From assembly GCA_021817735.1 (NCBI GenBank), contig JAKAFX010000004.1, positions 1 to 48,253 of the forward strand: a stretch of DNA of 48,253 bases. The letters are read 5' to 3'. The DNA comes from Thermoplasmata archaeon (GTDB lineage: Archaea > Thermoplasmatota > Thermoplasmata > Thermoplasmatales > Thermoplasmataceae). How positions within the stretch are numbered: the first letter of the stretch is position 1; every line of letters starts with the position of its first letter. Position numbers and translations under genes: made by a program. Below, in pieces: positions 1 through 7,154 of this stretch. The notes under the pieces were generated by a model that searched no databases, was not told the DNA's origin, and saw nothing but the letters and a program-made list of their open reading frames with translations.

Positions 1-1
1 G

Positions 2-739
2 GAGGCGATCAACCTGAGGCCGAATGATCCAAATTACCACTATTCCACAGGCATGTTCCTGCAGGACAAGGGAAGGCATGAGGAGGCCCTGGAAGAGTAC
101 AACCGGGCGATAGAGCTGGATCCGGACAATCCAAAATTCCGGTACCAGAAAGCGACACTACTGATAAAGATGAGAAGAACAACCGATGCTATTGCAGAAC
201 TTGATGCTGCAATTGCGGTGAGGCCAACCGAGGCTTCATATTACTTCCTGAAAGCCCAGGCCATGAAGAGAACAAGGAAGTACGATCTAGCCATGCAGGA
301 GATTGACAAAGCAATCCAATTCGATCCGAACACTGCAGAGTACCACTTTGAAAAGGCCATACTCTGGAAGGACATGGATCATGTCGATGACGCAATAGCG
401 GAGTTTGACGCTGCAATAAAAATTCAGCCTGACGGGGTAGACTACTATGAGGAAAAAGCTGACCTCCTAAGGGAGACCGGAAAGCTTGACGCTGCACTTA
501 GCACGATGAAGAGCCTTACCGAGAGGGTTATGGGCAACCCCAGCGTGTGGCTGCATTATGCTGAAATTCTTTCGCTCAAGGAATCCGCAAAAGCTGCAAT
601 TGAGGAACTTGCTGCGTCTATCAAGGCAAAGCACGTTACTGCGAAACAGCTGTGCGAAGTAATGAAGGTCGAGGCCAAGAAGGATCTGGAGCTGTCTGTC
701 CAGGAAATGATAAACGGATTCACGGACGAGTACTGCTGA
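2..739 (+). CDS. TPR-repeat protein, 5' end outside the window
   Basis: The reading frame is open from the first bases, so this is the C-terminal part (about 245 residues) of a longer protein. It consists of about five tandem 34-residue tetratricopeptide repeats, with the typical pattern of small residues and the recurring 'AI.E.D.AI...P' helix-B signature, for example around DAIAELDAAIAVRP and DAIAEFDAAIKIQP. The last 80 residues are more divergent. TPR arrays are protein-protein interaction scaffolds; the partner cannot be read from the sequence. The first in-frame ATG (position 53) lies inside a repeat and is not the true start. The gene is followed directly by tRNA-Lys. Confidence 0.9.
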   Translation, partial: EAINLRPNDPNYHYSTGMFLQDKGRHEEALEEYNRAIELDPDNPKFRYQKATLLIKMRRTTDAIAELDAAIAVRPTEASYYFLKAQAMKRTRKYDLAMQEIDKAIQFDPNTAEYHFEKAILWKDMDHVDDAIAEFDAAIKIQPDGVDYYEEKADLLRETGKLDAALSTMKSLTERVMGNPSVWLHYAEILSLKESAKAAIEELAASIKAKHVTAKQLCEVMKVEAKKDLELSVQEMINGFTDEYC

Positions 740-764
740 CAGGAGTGAACAGCCTGTTGGAAAG

Positions 765-772
765 TTATAAAT
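765..772 (+). promoter_or_regulatory. TATA box of tRNA-Lys
   Basis: The sequence TTATAAAT lies with its centre about 26 bases upstream of the first base of the tRNA-Lys gene. This is the standard archaeal TBP/TFB spacing. Confidence 0.7.
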
Positions 773-794
773 CGAAATCGATCATTCCCCACTA

Positions 795-868
795 GGGTCC
801 GTAGCTTAGCTAGGTAGAGCGATAGACTCTTAATCTATAGGTCGGGGGTTCGAACCCCTCCGGACCCG
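795..868 (+). tRNA. tRNA-Lys (CTT anticodon)
   Basis: A full cloverleaf can be folded. The acceptor stem is GGGTCCG paired with CGGACCC, with discriminator G. The D arm is GCTT...GAGC. The anticodon stem is ATAGA/TCTAT around the loop CTCTTAA, giving anticodon CTT for codon AAG. The T arm contains GGTTCGAACCC. There is no intron and CCA is not encoded. A good TATA box lies about 26 bases upstream. Confidence 0.95.
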
Positions 869-1134
869 CTTGAATTTGTTCGGGTTCATCTGGACCCGGA
901 TTTATTCCTGTTTCAGTATAGCCATCTGATCCAATTGTTCATCATGTCCAACTTAAGTTCCTCTTTCGCGGATTGATGTTCGGATGCTTTCTGACTCCGA
1001 TCACCGATTGAGCTATTTTTCATGCGTCATCTGTTCGCTGTGCACAAAGACCCAAGCCCGGTTGCGCGAAGGGAATCAAGCACCGTTTCAGAGCGAGCGT
1101 TTTTAGACATAATAGATATGATCGGACACACAAA
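869..1134. other. Intergenic region between tRNA-Lys and membrane protein
   Basis: No open reading frame of note. A short hairpin (CGGGT...ACCCG, about 881-898) follows the tRNA and could help end its transcript. A TTTTTAGA element near 1100-1107 lies about 30 bases before the next start codon and may be its TATA box. Confidence 0.35.
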
Positions 1135-1914
1135 ATGATCAATATTGACCCGCTTTACTTGTTTGACGGGCTTGCTCCGATGATAATCAGCATATTTCTT
1201 GTGCTATTTTGGCGGTTGAAAAGGAGCCTTAAATGGATTGCACTTGCATATGCTCTACTGGCATATGGAGGTGCGATTGCACTGAAATATGCGATCCAGA
1301 TTCCCACCATAAATTCGGTAATTGGCACGTTTGGAAGCCACAGCCCAGAACTTGCTTTATACTATGGGCTTCAGACCAGCGTGCTGGAAGTCGGCGGCGC
1401 ATATCTGGTTGCGCTTTATGCCGTGAAGAAGAAGAACCTTGGACTGGCTGACTGTGCATCCTATGGAATCTCCCTGTCTTTCTGGGAAAATGGGATATTA
1501 CTTGGTCTATTCACGTTTGTCAGCCTGCTGCTCGATTACCTGATCATCGGATCTGGAGGGGTGTTGGGCGGTGTTGTATATGACCAACTGATGAAGACAT
1601 CCCCTGCACTATTTTACGGCCCTGCCCAGGCATGGTTCCTGGTGATACTGTCCGTTCTTGAGAGAATTTCGTCGTTGCTTGCCCATGTTGCCTGGGGGAT
1701 TCTTACTCTGCTGGCGGCAACCACGCGCAGAAGACGCTATTTCTATATTGCATTGCCAATGGGAATGATTGATGCCATGGTACCCTATTCAAGCATGCTC
1801 GGGCTGGCTGCCTTCGAGTCTCTTCTTTTCGGGATATGCATTTCATTCCTGATCATCGCGGTCTTCCTGGAAACCAGAGTTATGTGGCAAGGATTCGAGA
1901 TGAACGGAGAATGA
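1135..1914 (+). CDS. YhfC-like (glutamic-type) intramembrane peptidase homologue
   Basis: A 259-residue polytopic membrane protein with about seven hydrophobic segments. Conserved polar residues lie inside or next to these segments: a Glu in 'SVLEVGG', a Glu in 'SFWENG', an 'LERISSLLAHVAWG' segment (Glu-Arg followed eight residues later by His) and an Asp in 'MGMIDAM'. This E / E / ER...H / D layout resembles the YhfC family (DUF2324), which is related to CPBP-type intramembrane proteases. I infer a membrane-embedded protease or a relative; the substrate is unknown. It appears monocistronic, with a possible TATA element (TTTTTAGA near 1100). The family call is made by eye and could be wrong. 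Confidence 0.55.
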   Translation: MINIDPLYLFDGLAPMIISIFLVLFWRLKRSLKWIALAYALLAYGGAIALKYAIQIPTINSVIGTFGSHSPELALYYGLQTSVLEVGGAYLVALYAVKKKNLGLADCASYGISLSFWENGILLGLFTFVSLLLDYLIIGSGGVLGGVVYDQLMKTSPALFYGPAQAWFLVILSVLERISSLLAHVAWGILTLLAATTRRRRYFYIALPMGMIDAMVPYSSMLGLAAFESLLFGICISFLIIAVFLETRVMWQGFEMNGE

Positions 1915-2250
1915 CTGGCACTTAATCCTGCGAGAATCTTGTGACCGCGGGACCTTACCCTGATCCTACCAAAACATTCCCTGAATGATTGGGGCCTGTG
2001 AAAATCCATTTCTGCTATATTTTCCATGAGTAAGAGTCATGAAATCGAAGCAGGCTGAGTTATAGCCTGAAGAATCATGCAGTGATACAGACCGGATACA
2101 AGCTTTGATCCTATTATTCCATTTGCTTATTTCTGAAATGGATCCTGAAACGGTCAATGCCGTGAAGAAGCCTGAACAGATTAACAGGAATAGAGATGCG
2201 GGGTATTATCCCGAACCGGTATCCCAGCGCGAAACGCCTGGAATTTTGGA

Positions 2251-2266
2251 TCACACAATCGTGTGA
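2251..2266. promoter_or_regulatory. Perfect 6-bp inverted repeat, possible operator
   Basis: TCACACAATCGTGTGA is a palindrome with 6-bp arms and a 4-base centre. It lies about 70 bases upstream of the TATA box of the large surface-protein gene. The size and symmetry fit a dimeric regulator site, but no function is shown. Confidence 0.3.
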
Positions 2267-2333
2267 AATGCAAGATCCCGCTTGTTTTTACCCGTACTGA
2301 AGACCTGATAGCTGTTCCAGAGAAAAATTCTTA

Positions 2334-2343
2334 TTTATAATAT
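2334..2343 (+). promoter_or_regulatory. TATA box of the surface-protein gene
   Basis: TTTATAATAT lies about 20 to 25 bases ahead of the GTG start at 2357. It supports a very short leader or leaderless transcript. Confidence 0.55.
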
Positions 2344-2356
2344 CTCTTACATTTGA

Positions 2357-5300
2357 GTGAATAAAAATTTAAAGTTTTTCTATACTGTATTGATAGCCGT
2401 ATTCCTTCTTGTTTCTGGGTCAGGGATCTTCCTTGCATCAAACTCTGATGTGATCCCTCTGGTTTCAAGCTCTACGGGATTCAGCACAACAATTGTCATA
2501 CATAACAATCTCTCCAAGGCAACTCCTAGTCCCTATGATGAGATGATTGTTGTAAACAGCCTTAATTATTCAACATATGAGAATGCAAACCTGTCCAACA
2601 TATGGTTTTCTAATGCTAATGGCGCCAGGATACCTTCATGGCTGCAGTCTGGAAATTCTAATTCTGATCACAATACCACGTACTGGTTAAGGATCAATTC
2701 ATCTATTGCCGCCGGCGGGACTCTGCAGATTAGGATGAATTTCCTTCCGCTTGGAAGCTCGTCATTCAACAATTACTCCACAGGTGAAGCCCCGCAGTTC
2801 ACCAACGTATATGGGATATATGACGATGGTTCTCACGTATTCAACTTTTACGACAATTTCTCTGGTACATCCATCAAGGGTTCAATATGGGCCAATGCCG
2901 TTAATTCTGGGTTCATTGTGAACAATGGAATAACGTTCACGTCGCAGTGCCACTTTCTGAATTCGACATTGAAATATAATTCCTCAGGCGAAGTTGAGGC
3001 CTACGGAATCATGAACACCCCGAACCTAACCGGCCAGACCTCTTTTTTCCTTGGTGGTGCAGGCTTCGGAAATCGCAATATCTCCTGTGCCTCTCCAGTC
3101 ATGACCGCGGGATGGGCGGAGAACGATTCAAATATGCTCGGCCTCAGCGTCTGGAATGGTAACGGTGCTACTTACACATATAATGTCTCGAAATCGATCA
3201 ACCCCAATGTAGATCATATCTTCGGAGTTGGGTACATAAATGGCAGCACTACAACAATATCAATTGACAATGTCCTACAGAATATCTCCCACACTCCACT
3301 GGGCATTCCCGGAAACAGGGGTCTCAACGTTGTAATGGGTTTTCAGAGTGGCAATTTCCCAGAGGTTAACCACTTCTACTGGATATTCGAAAGGAATGCT
3401 ACTTCAGATGGCTACAACCTTCCTTATAATTTGCACCAGGCTTTCCCAGTAAGGATCATTGCATCCGGACTACCCGCAGGCAATGCCTGGAGTGTCAGTA
3501 TACAGAATGTCGGCACATTCGGGTACGCGGTATCCGGGCAGGAATCCCTGGATCTGGTGAATGGTACATACAACCTGACTATTGCTGCCATGAACGGCTA
3601 TATAGCATATCCAAGCACCCTGAACTTCACTGTTAATGGATCGCCGACCACCTTGTATGTCGCCTTCGAGTCTCCATCCAATAGATCTCTCATCGGAGCG
3701 GAAATGACTCTGTCTCCTTTGGGTCAATCTTTTGGGCCTTTCCCATTATCTTATCCAGGTTATAATCTCCAGGAATTTCCAGCACCACTTGGCTACACAG
3801 CAATGGCCCTAGACAATAACTCCAATAGCCTCTTCATAAGTTTCTACTCTTTTGGCGGCGGAGGGATTGCTGATATCAATCTCACCAGTGGTACAGAACA
3901 GGTGCGGCTGCTGAGTAACTTCACAACCCAGCTTGGGATGTACTATAACCCGTCGAATGGATATCTGTATGCACCTAACCAGAATGGACTTTCGATTATT
4001 GACGCTTCCAATTTTCATTTCGTGAAGAACGTGACTCTATCCCACACTACAGTGCTCTCGCTCACAGCAAGTACTGATGGCAGCATAATTTATCTCCTTT
4101 CTGATAACACGACCGGGAAGGCAAATATTACCAGCATAAACCAGACTGGCAAGATCCTTGGAAATCTCAGTTTCCCCGGTTTCGAGTCCAATAGCTTACA
4201 AATCGGCAACCTCATTGAACCCCCTGTGTATTTCAATGGAGACCTGATTGTAACAAACAATACTGGAATCTTCAGTTTCAATTTAACGGGAGGAGCTGAG
4301 AACTTTGTGCAGGCTCCTCCAAAGTACGAACCGCTCTCGTTACTTCCATACGGGAGCTCCGGTGATTTCCTGGTTGGTGGCAACAACGGTAGCCAGAAGA
4401 GCAGCTATGTATACAATGCAACCAACGGCAAATTCATCAGCGGCCCACCAATCAGTGGATTCATTACAGCATCCGCTTACAACAGCTTCAGCGGTGACTA
4501 CTACTTCTGGTCTGGATCTAACACTCTGTTTTCCGGTAACATTACGGAAGTCAATCCGACCACAGGAAAGATTCTTGCAGTATCACCTGCGCCCGCTTTG
4601 ACAAGCATGCTGCTGTTTGATCCCAGTTCACAGTCACTTTTCGCCATGGATTATTTTGTTGATTTTTCCTATGGGGCCATTTCAATGATATACGAATACA
4701 GTGTTCAGCATGATTACAAGGCTACTTTCACTGAAAACGGGCTGGGATCTGGCGCATGGTATGTGAATGTGACCGGCGAGCCTAGCTCCGGTCCAATCTA
4801 TGGCAACACATACTCCACTTACCTACCCAATGGAACCTATTCATACTCAGTATCGGCAGCTGATAAGCAGTACTCACCTTCCTTTTCCTCGACTTTCACC
4901 ATTTCTGGGAACCCCATGACCGAGCCAACAGCCTTCTCTCTGGTGAATTATACTGTAACGTTCATTGAAAGCGGGCTGCCCTCCGGCACTTGGTACGTCA
5001 ACCTTTCTGGAACGCTGGTGAGTGCCTCAGCGGGATATACAATTTCCTATAATGAGCCAAATAATACTTACTCAGTCCACATCTATACGGATAACAAGCT
5101 CTATCACCTGTCTTCATACTCGGGATCGGTAGCTGTCAGTGGTAAGAGCATTACTATAACGGTATCCTTTGTCCCAACCACATACAGTTACACTTTCATT
5201 GAGAGCGGCTTACCTGCAAACTCGACGTGGACCATAACAATCGATAACGTCAGCCATAGCGTAAATGGCTCAACCTATGTTGCCCAGCTCCAGAATGGGA

Positions 5301-5509
5301 CATATCACTACAGTGTTTCTGCAGGAGGCTACAGTGCAAACAACCAGACCGGAACCATCGAAGTTTCAGGAGGAGCCAATACAACCCACGTCACTTTCTC
5401 CAGGATCCCCTCATATGGGACGTATTACCTTGCTGGTGGCGGCATTGCGGCTGCTGCGGTGATCATAGCTGCCCTGTTGTGGTGGAGGAGAAAGGGGCAG
5501 TCTAAGTAG
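2357..5509 (+). CDS. Giant cell-surface protein: DUF2341 domain, propeller-like region, 'ESGLP' repeats, C-terminal anchor
   Basis: A 1,050-residue secreted protein starting with GTG. Residues 7-27 form a signal peptide or N-terminal helix. Residues of about 45-170 look like a DUF2341 domain, with a concanavalin-like region following to about 350. Residues of about 460-780 carry YVTN-like segments (NPSNGYLYAPN, then 'IIDAS') and resemble a beta-propeller. At least four copies of an Ig-like repeat with the signature 'F.E.GLP.G.WYV' follow at about 370, 790, 870 and 955. A transmembrane helix near 1022-1042 is followed by WWRRKGQSK, so the protein is anchored with its bulk outside. It is very rich in Asn, Ser, Thr and Gly, with many N-glycosylation sequons. 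The role is probably S-layer-associated binding or adhesion; no catalytic residues were recognised. Confidence 0.85.
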   Translation: MNKNLKFFYTVLIAVFLLVSGSGIFLASNSDVIPLVSSSTGFSTTIVIHNNLSKATPSPYDEMIVVNSLNYSTYENANLSNIWFSNANGARIPSWLQSGNSNSDHNTTYWLRINSSIAAGGTLQIRMNFLPLGSSSFNNYSTGEAPQFTNVYGIYDDGSHVFNFYDNFSGTSIKGSIWANAVNSGFIVNNGITFTSQCHFLNSTLKYNSSGEVEAYGIMNTPNLTGQTSFFLGGAGFGNRNISCASPVMTAGWAENDSNMLGLSVWNGNGATYTYNVSKSINPNVDHIFGVGYINGSTTTISIDNVLQNISHTPLGIPGNRGLNVVMGFQSGNFPEVNHFYWIFERNATSDGYNLPYNLHQAFPVRIIASGLPAGNAWSVSIQNVGTFGYAVSGQESLDLVNGTYNLTIAAMNGYIAYPSTLNFTVNGSPTTLYVAFESPSNRSLIGAEMTLSPLGQSFGPFPLSYPGYNLQEFPAPLGYTAMALDNNSNSLFISFYSFGGGGIADINLTSGTEQVRLLSNFTTQLGMYYNPSNGYLYAPNQNGLSIIDASNFHFVKNVTLSHTTVLSLTASTDGSIIYLLSDNTTGKANITSINQTGKILGNLSFPGFESNSLQIGNLIEPPVYFNGDLIVTNNTGIFSFNLTGGAENFVQAPPKYEPLSLLPYGSSGDFLVGGNNGSQKSSYVYNATNGKFISGPPISGFITASAYNSFSGDYYFWSGSNTLFSGNITEVNPTTGKILAVSPAPALTSMLLFDPSSQSLFAMDYFVDFSYGAISMIYEYSVQHDYKATFTENGLGSGAWYVNVTGEPSSGPIYGNTYSTYLPNGTYSYSVSAADKQYSPSFSSTFTISGNPMTEPTAFSLVNYTVTFIESGLPSGTWYVNLSGTLVSASAGYTISYNEPNNTYSVHIYTDNKLYHLSSYSGSVAVSGKSITITVSFVPTTYSYTFIESGLPANSTWTITIDNVSHSVNGSTYVAQLQNGTYHYSVSAGGYSANNQTGTIEVSGGANTTHVTFSRIPSYGTYYLAGGGIAAAAVIIAALLWWRRKGQSK

Positions 5510-5512
5510 TAA

Positions 5513-5653
5513 CCAAATGGAAAGAACCTTGTGAGGGTACCAATTCCCCTCTACAGGTTCCAATTTCCTAACTCAACACCCATGGTGGCGGGTGAAGTGT
5601 GTTCTGAAATGGGCTATCTGACGAGAGCCAATGTAAGCGAGCAAAGCCATTAA
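5513..5653 (+). pseudogene. Possible 3' remnant of an IS200/IS605 tnpB gene
   Basis: A frame open from just after the preceding stop codon encodes about 46 residues ending at TAA 5651-5653. It lacks a sensible start and resembles the loosely conserved C-terminal tail of TnpB proteins, with a 'STPMVAGEV' segment reminiscent of tails of the type 'GxHAxGE'. It stops four bases before a GC-rich hairpin, the arrangement seen at the right end of IS200/IS605 elements, where the tnpB 3' end overlaps the omega (re)RNA. No RuvC or zinc-finger part of TnpB is present. The assignment is an inference from layout and weak similarity. Confidence 0.35.
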
Positions 5654-5656
5654 AAA

Positions 5657-5675
5657 CCCCGGGTTGAACGCGGGG
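5657..5675 (+). mobile_element. GC-rich terminal hairpin, candidate IS200/IS605 right end or omegaRNA 3' stem-loop
   Basis: CCCCGGGTTGAACGCGGGG forms a nearly perfect hairpin: CCCCG pairs with CGGGG, with a G:G mismatch, then GTT pairs with AAC around one G. It is followed by GGATTCTAAGAATG. A hairpin of this kind at the right end, directly after a tnpB 3' tail, is typical of IS200/IS605 elements and of the omegaRNA scaffold next to the guide. No left end or tnpA was found in the window. Confidence 0.45.
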
Positions 5676-5676
5676 G

Positions 5677-6298
5677 ATTCTAAGAATGACGATTCAAATA
5701 GCAGGACCTTTTCAGTCCATGCGACCATCGTCGGTGAACCCCCTGATTTCAAAGATTTCCTTCACGTCAGGAAACGGTTGGTTCAGAGCATGGCTCCTGT
5801 TGAGCCAGGTCACACAGTCCCCTTCGGTTTGATCTGCCCAAATACCATTCCTCGCATCCTCATTGCAAGCATCGTTTCTTTACCAGTCATTCAACGGCTC
5901 AAGTAACCTATTGTTTACAATGCCCTTTTTCATTTCAGTAAGGAAACCATCAAAGATTACGTCTAACTTTTTCCTTTTCCATTCGCGATAGAAGTTAGGA
6001 AATAATGAGCGAAACTGGGTTCCTTGTGTCCGTCCTGCCAACTTGAAACCGTTGAACAGGATCCTTTTCATTGAAACAACTAGATGTGACCCTGGCTGAT
6101 CTCAAGTTAATTGAAGAACATCCGCCAGGAAAGGTTTCAAACCACATGAAAACCATTGAAAAGGAGTCCTCAATTTCAGAGCCTCCGGTTAATCAGTATT
6201 GTTGTGCTGAAGCGTTATAAAATCAAGAAACTGAAGACTTGATCCTTCAGAGGCAAATGAACCAAGATTATCTGCCACTTATGCATCAAGAGGGAATC
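5677..6298. other. Gene-poor region with decayed minus-strand coding sequence
   Basis: About 620 bases without an intact gene. On the minus strand, 6071-5880 can encode 63 residues rich in Lys, Arg and Phe (start MKRILFNGFKLAG), and further pieces can be read in shifted frames down to 5700, as if a longer gene had been broken by stops and frameshifts. I do not recognise the family; a dead transposase is possible given the neighbouring hairpin. A clear TATA box (TATAAAA, 6217-6223) near the end serves the next gene. Confidence 0.35.
6217..6223 (+). promoter_or_regulatory. TATA box of the DUF2203 gene
   Basis: TATAAAA at this position predicts a transcript start near 6243-6246. That leaves a leader of about 55 bases before the ATG at 6299, which has GAGGG just upstream as a possible ribosome-binding site. 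In-frame ATGs at 6257 and 6281 are alternatives. Confidence 0.5.
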
Positions 6299-6667
6299 AT
6301 GGCGGGGGAAAACTATTTTGATCTTAGGTCTGCTGAAGAAACACTGGCCTGGCTCAAGGAGAAATTGGACTACCTAGAAGACCTTGGCCCGAAAGAAAGG
6401 AAGGCCATGGAGTCAGGTGACCTGGATTCTGCCGAGGAGATTTCCATTATGATCCAGGAAATTGTGGAAGAGATCATCGACAGGGGAATTGTGGTGCGTG
6501 ATCAGTCCATGATGATATTTGACTTTCCGGCGATCATAAACAATATGCCGGCATATCTCTGCTGGCAGAGGGGAGAATTAGGCCTCTCCCACTGGCACTA
6601 TCTTGATGAGGGATTTGCAGGCAGGAGAGAACTTACTGGAGAAGAGGCAATCATGGAGAGAACATGA
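6299..6667 (+). CDS. DUF2203 family protein
   Basis: A soluble protein of 122 residues. The start 'YFDLRSAEETLAWL', the central acidic helical region, and the end 'MMIFDFPAIINNMPAYLCWQRGE....HWHYLDEGFAGRREL' match the DUF2203 family, which is common in archaea and bacteria and has no established function. The start was placed at ATG 6299 because this puts 'YFDLR' near the N-terminus as in the family, with GAGGG upstream; the frame remains open to a TTG at 6239. The conserved Trp, His and Glu in the C-terminal motif could form a binding site, but this is not known. Confidence 0.75.
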   Translation: MAGENYFDLRSAEETLAWLKEKLDYLEDLGPKERKAMESGDLDSAEEISIMIQEIVEEIIDRGIVVRDQSMMIFDFPAIINNMPAYLCWQRGELGLSHWHYLDEGFAGRRELTGEEAIMERT

Positions 6668-6701
6668 TATTTCGACCCTATGCTTCGATCCGATACAGGG
6701 A

Positions 6702-6708
6702 TTATATC
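6702..6708 (+). promoter_or_regulatory. TATA box of the parvulin gene
   Basis: TTATATC centred about 24 bases before ATG 6729 indicates a leaderless transcript for the parvulin gene, separate from the DUF2203 gene upstream. Confidence 0.5.
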
Positions 6709-6728
6709 TGCAACGGACATGACTGGCC

Positions 6729-7004
6729 ATGCCTGAAAAAATAAGATGCTCACACATTCTCGTGGAAAAGGAAGGTGTAGCAAAGGAGGTGCTTGGCAAG
6801 CTGGACAAGGGGGAGAGCTTCGCTAAACTGGCAATGGAGTACTCCATCGACGGGAGCAGGAAAAGAGGAGGCGACTTGGGTTACTTTGGAAGAGGGCAGA
6901 TGGTTAAGGATTTCGAGAGGGCAGCGTTTGCATTGCAGAAGGGAGGCATTTCAGGAATAGTGAGAACTCAGTACGGATACCACATAATTAAGAGGACAGA
7001 ATAA
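6729..7004 (+). CDS. Parvulin-type peptidyl-prolyl cis-trans isomerase (PpiC domain)
   Basis: A single-domain protein of 91 residues covering the whole rotamase (PpiC) fold and nothing else. Family motifs are visible in order: 'CSHILVE' (first strand, active-site His), '[12 protein letters not shown]', '[13 protein letters not shown]', 'FERAAFAL' and 'TQYGYHIIK' (second active-site His). Parvulins catalyse cis-trans isomerisation of Xaa-Pro bonds and assist folding. No signal peptide is present, so it should act in the cytoplasm. It is similar in size to the small parvulins of Thaumarchaeota. It has its own TATA box and appears monocistronic. Confidence 0.92.
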   Translation: MPEKIRCSHILVEKEGVAKEVLGKLDKGESFAKLAMEYSIDGSRKRGGDLGYFGRGQMVKDFERAAFALQKGGISGIVRTQYGYHIIKRTE

Positions 7005-7125
7005 ACGCAGAAATAGCCCGGCATTCTAGGCATTATGGCGCACATATTTCAATGCGTATCATGTTATTCTGGCAGTCAGAAAGAACACACCATGAAAGTT
7101 CTTCGTCTCGGTTGGCTCCATTAAG

Positions 7126-7136
7126 TTTTTAAATTG
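7126..7136 (+). promoter_or_regulatory. TATA box of the acyl-CoA synthetase gene
   Basis: TTTTTAAATTG is centred about 25 bases upstream of ATG 7155, indicating a leaderless mRNA. Confidence 0.5.
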
Positions 7137-7154
7137 ATAATCTATTGAATAGGG

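Larger units (their letters stand above)
1915..2356. other. Intergenic region upstream of the surface-protein gene
   Basis: About 440 bases without a credible gene; the short minus-strand frames here have no recognisable content. It holds a perfect inverted repeat at 2251-2266 and a strong TATA element at 2334-2343, both listed separately. Confidence 0.5.

Noticed and set aside
881-898. Hairpin CGGGT...ACCCG after tRNA-Lys as an independent RNA
   Set aside because: Only five base pairs, no promoter and no T-tract; most likely incidental or a weak end signal of the tRNA transcript.
5664-5906. An 80-codon plus-strand frame overlapping the hairpin
   Set aside because: It starts inside the terminal hairpin region, and its sequence shows no relation to any family.
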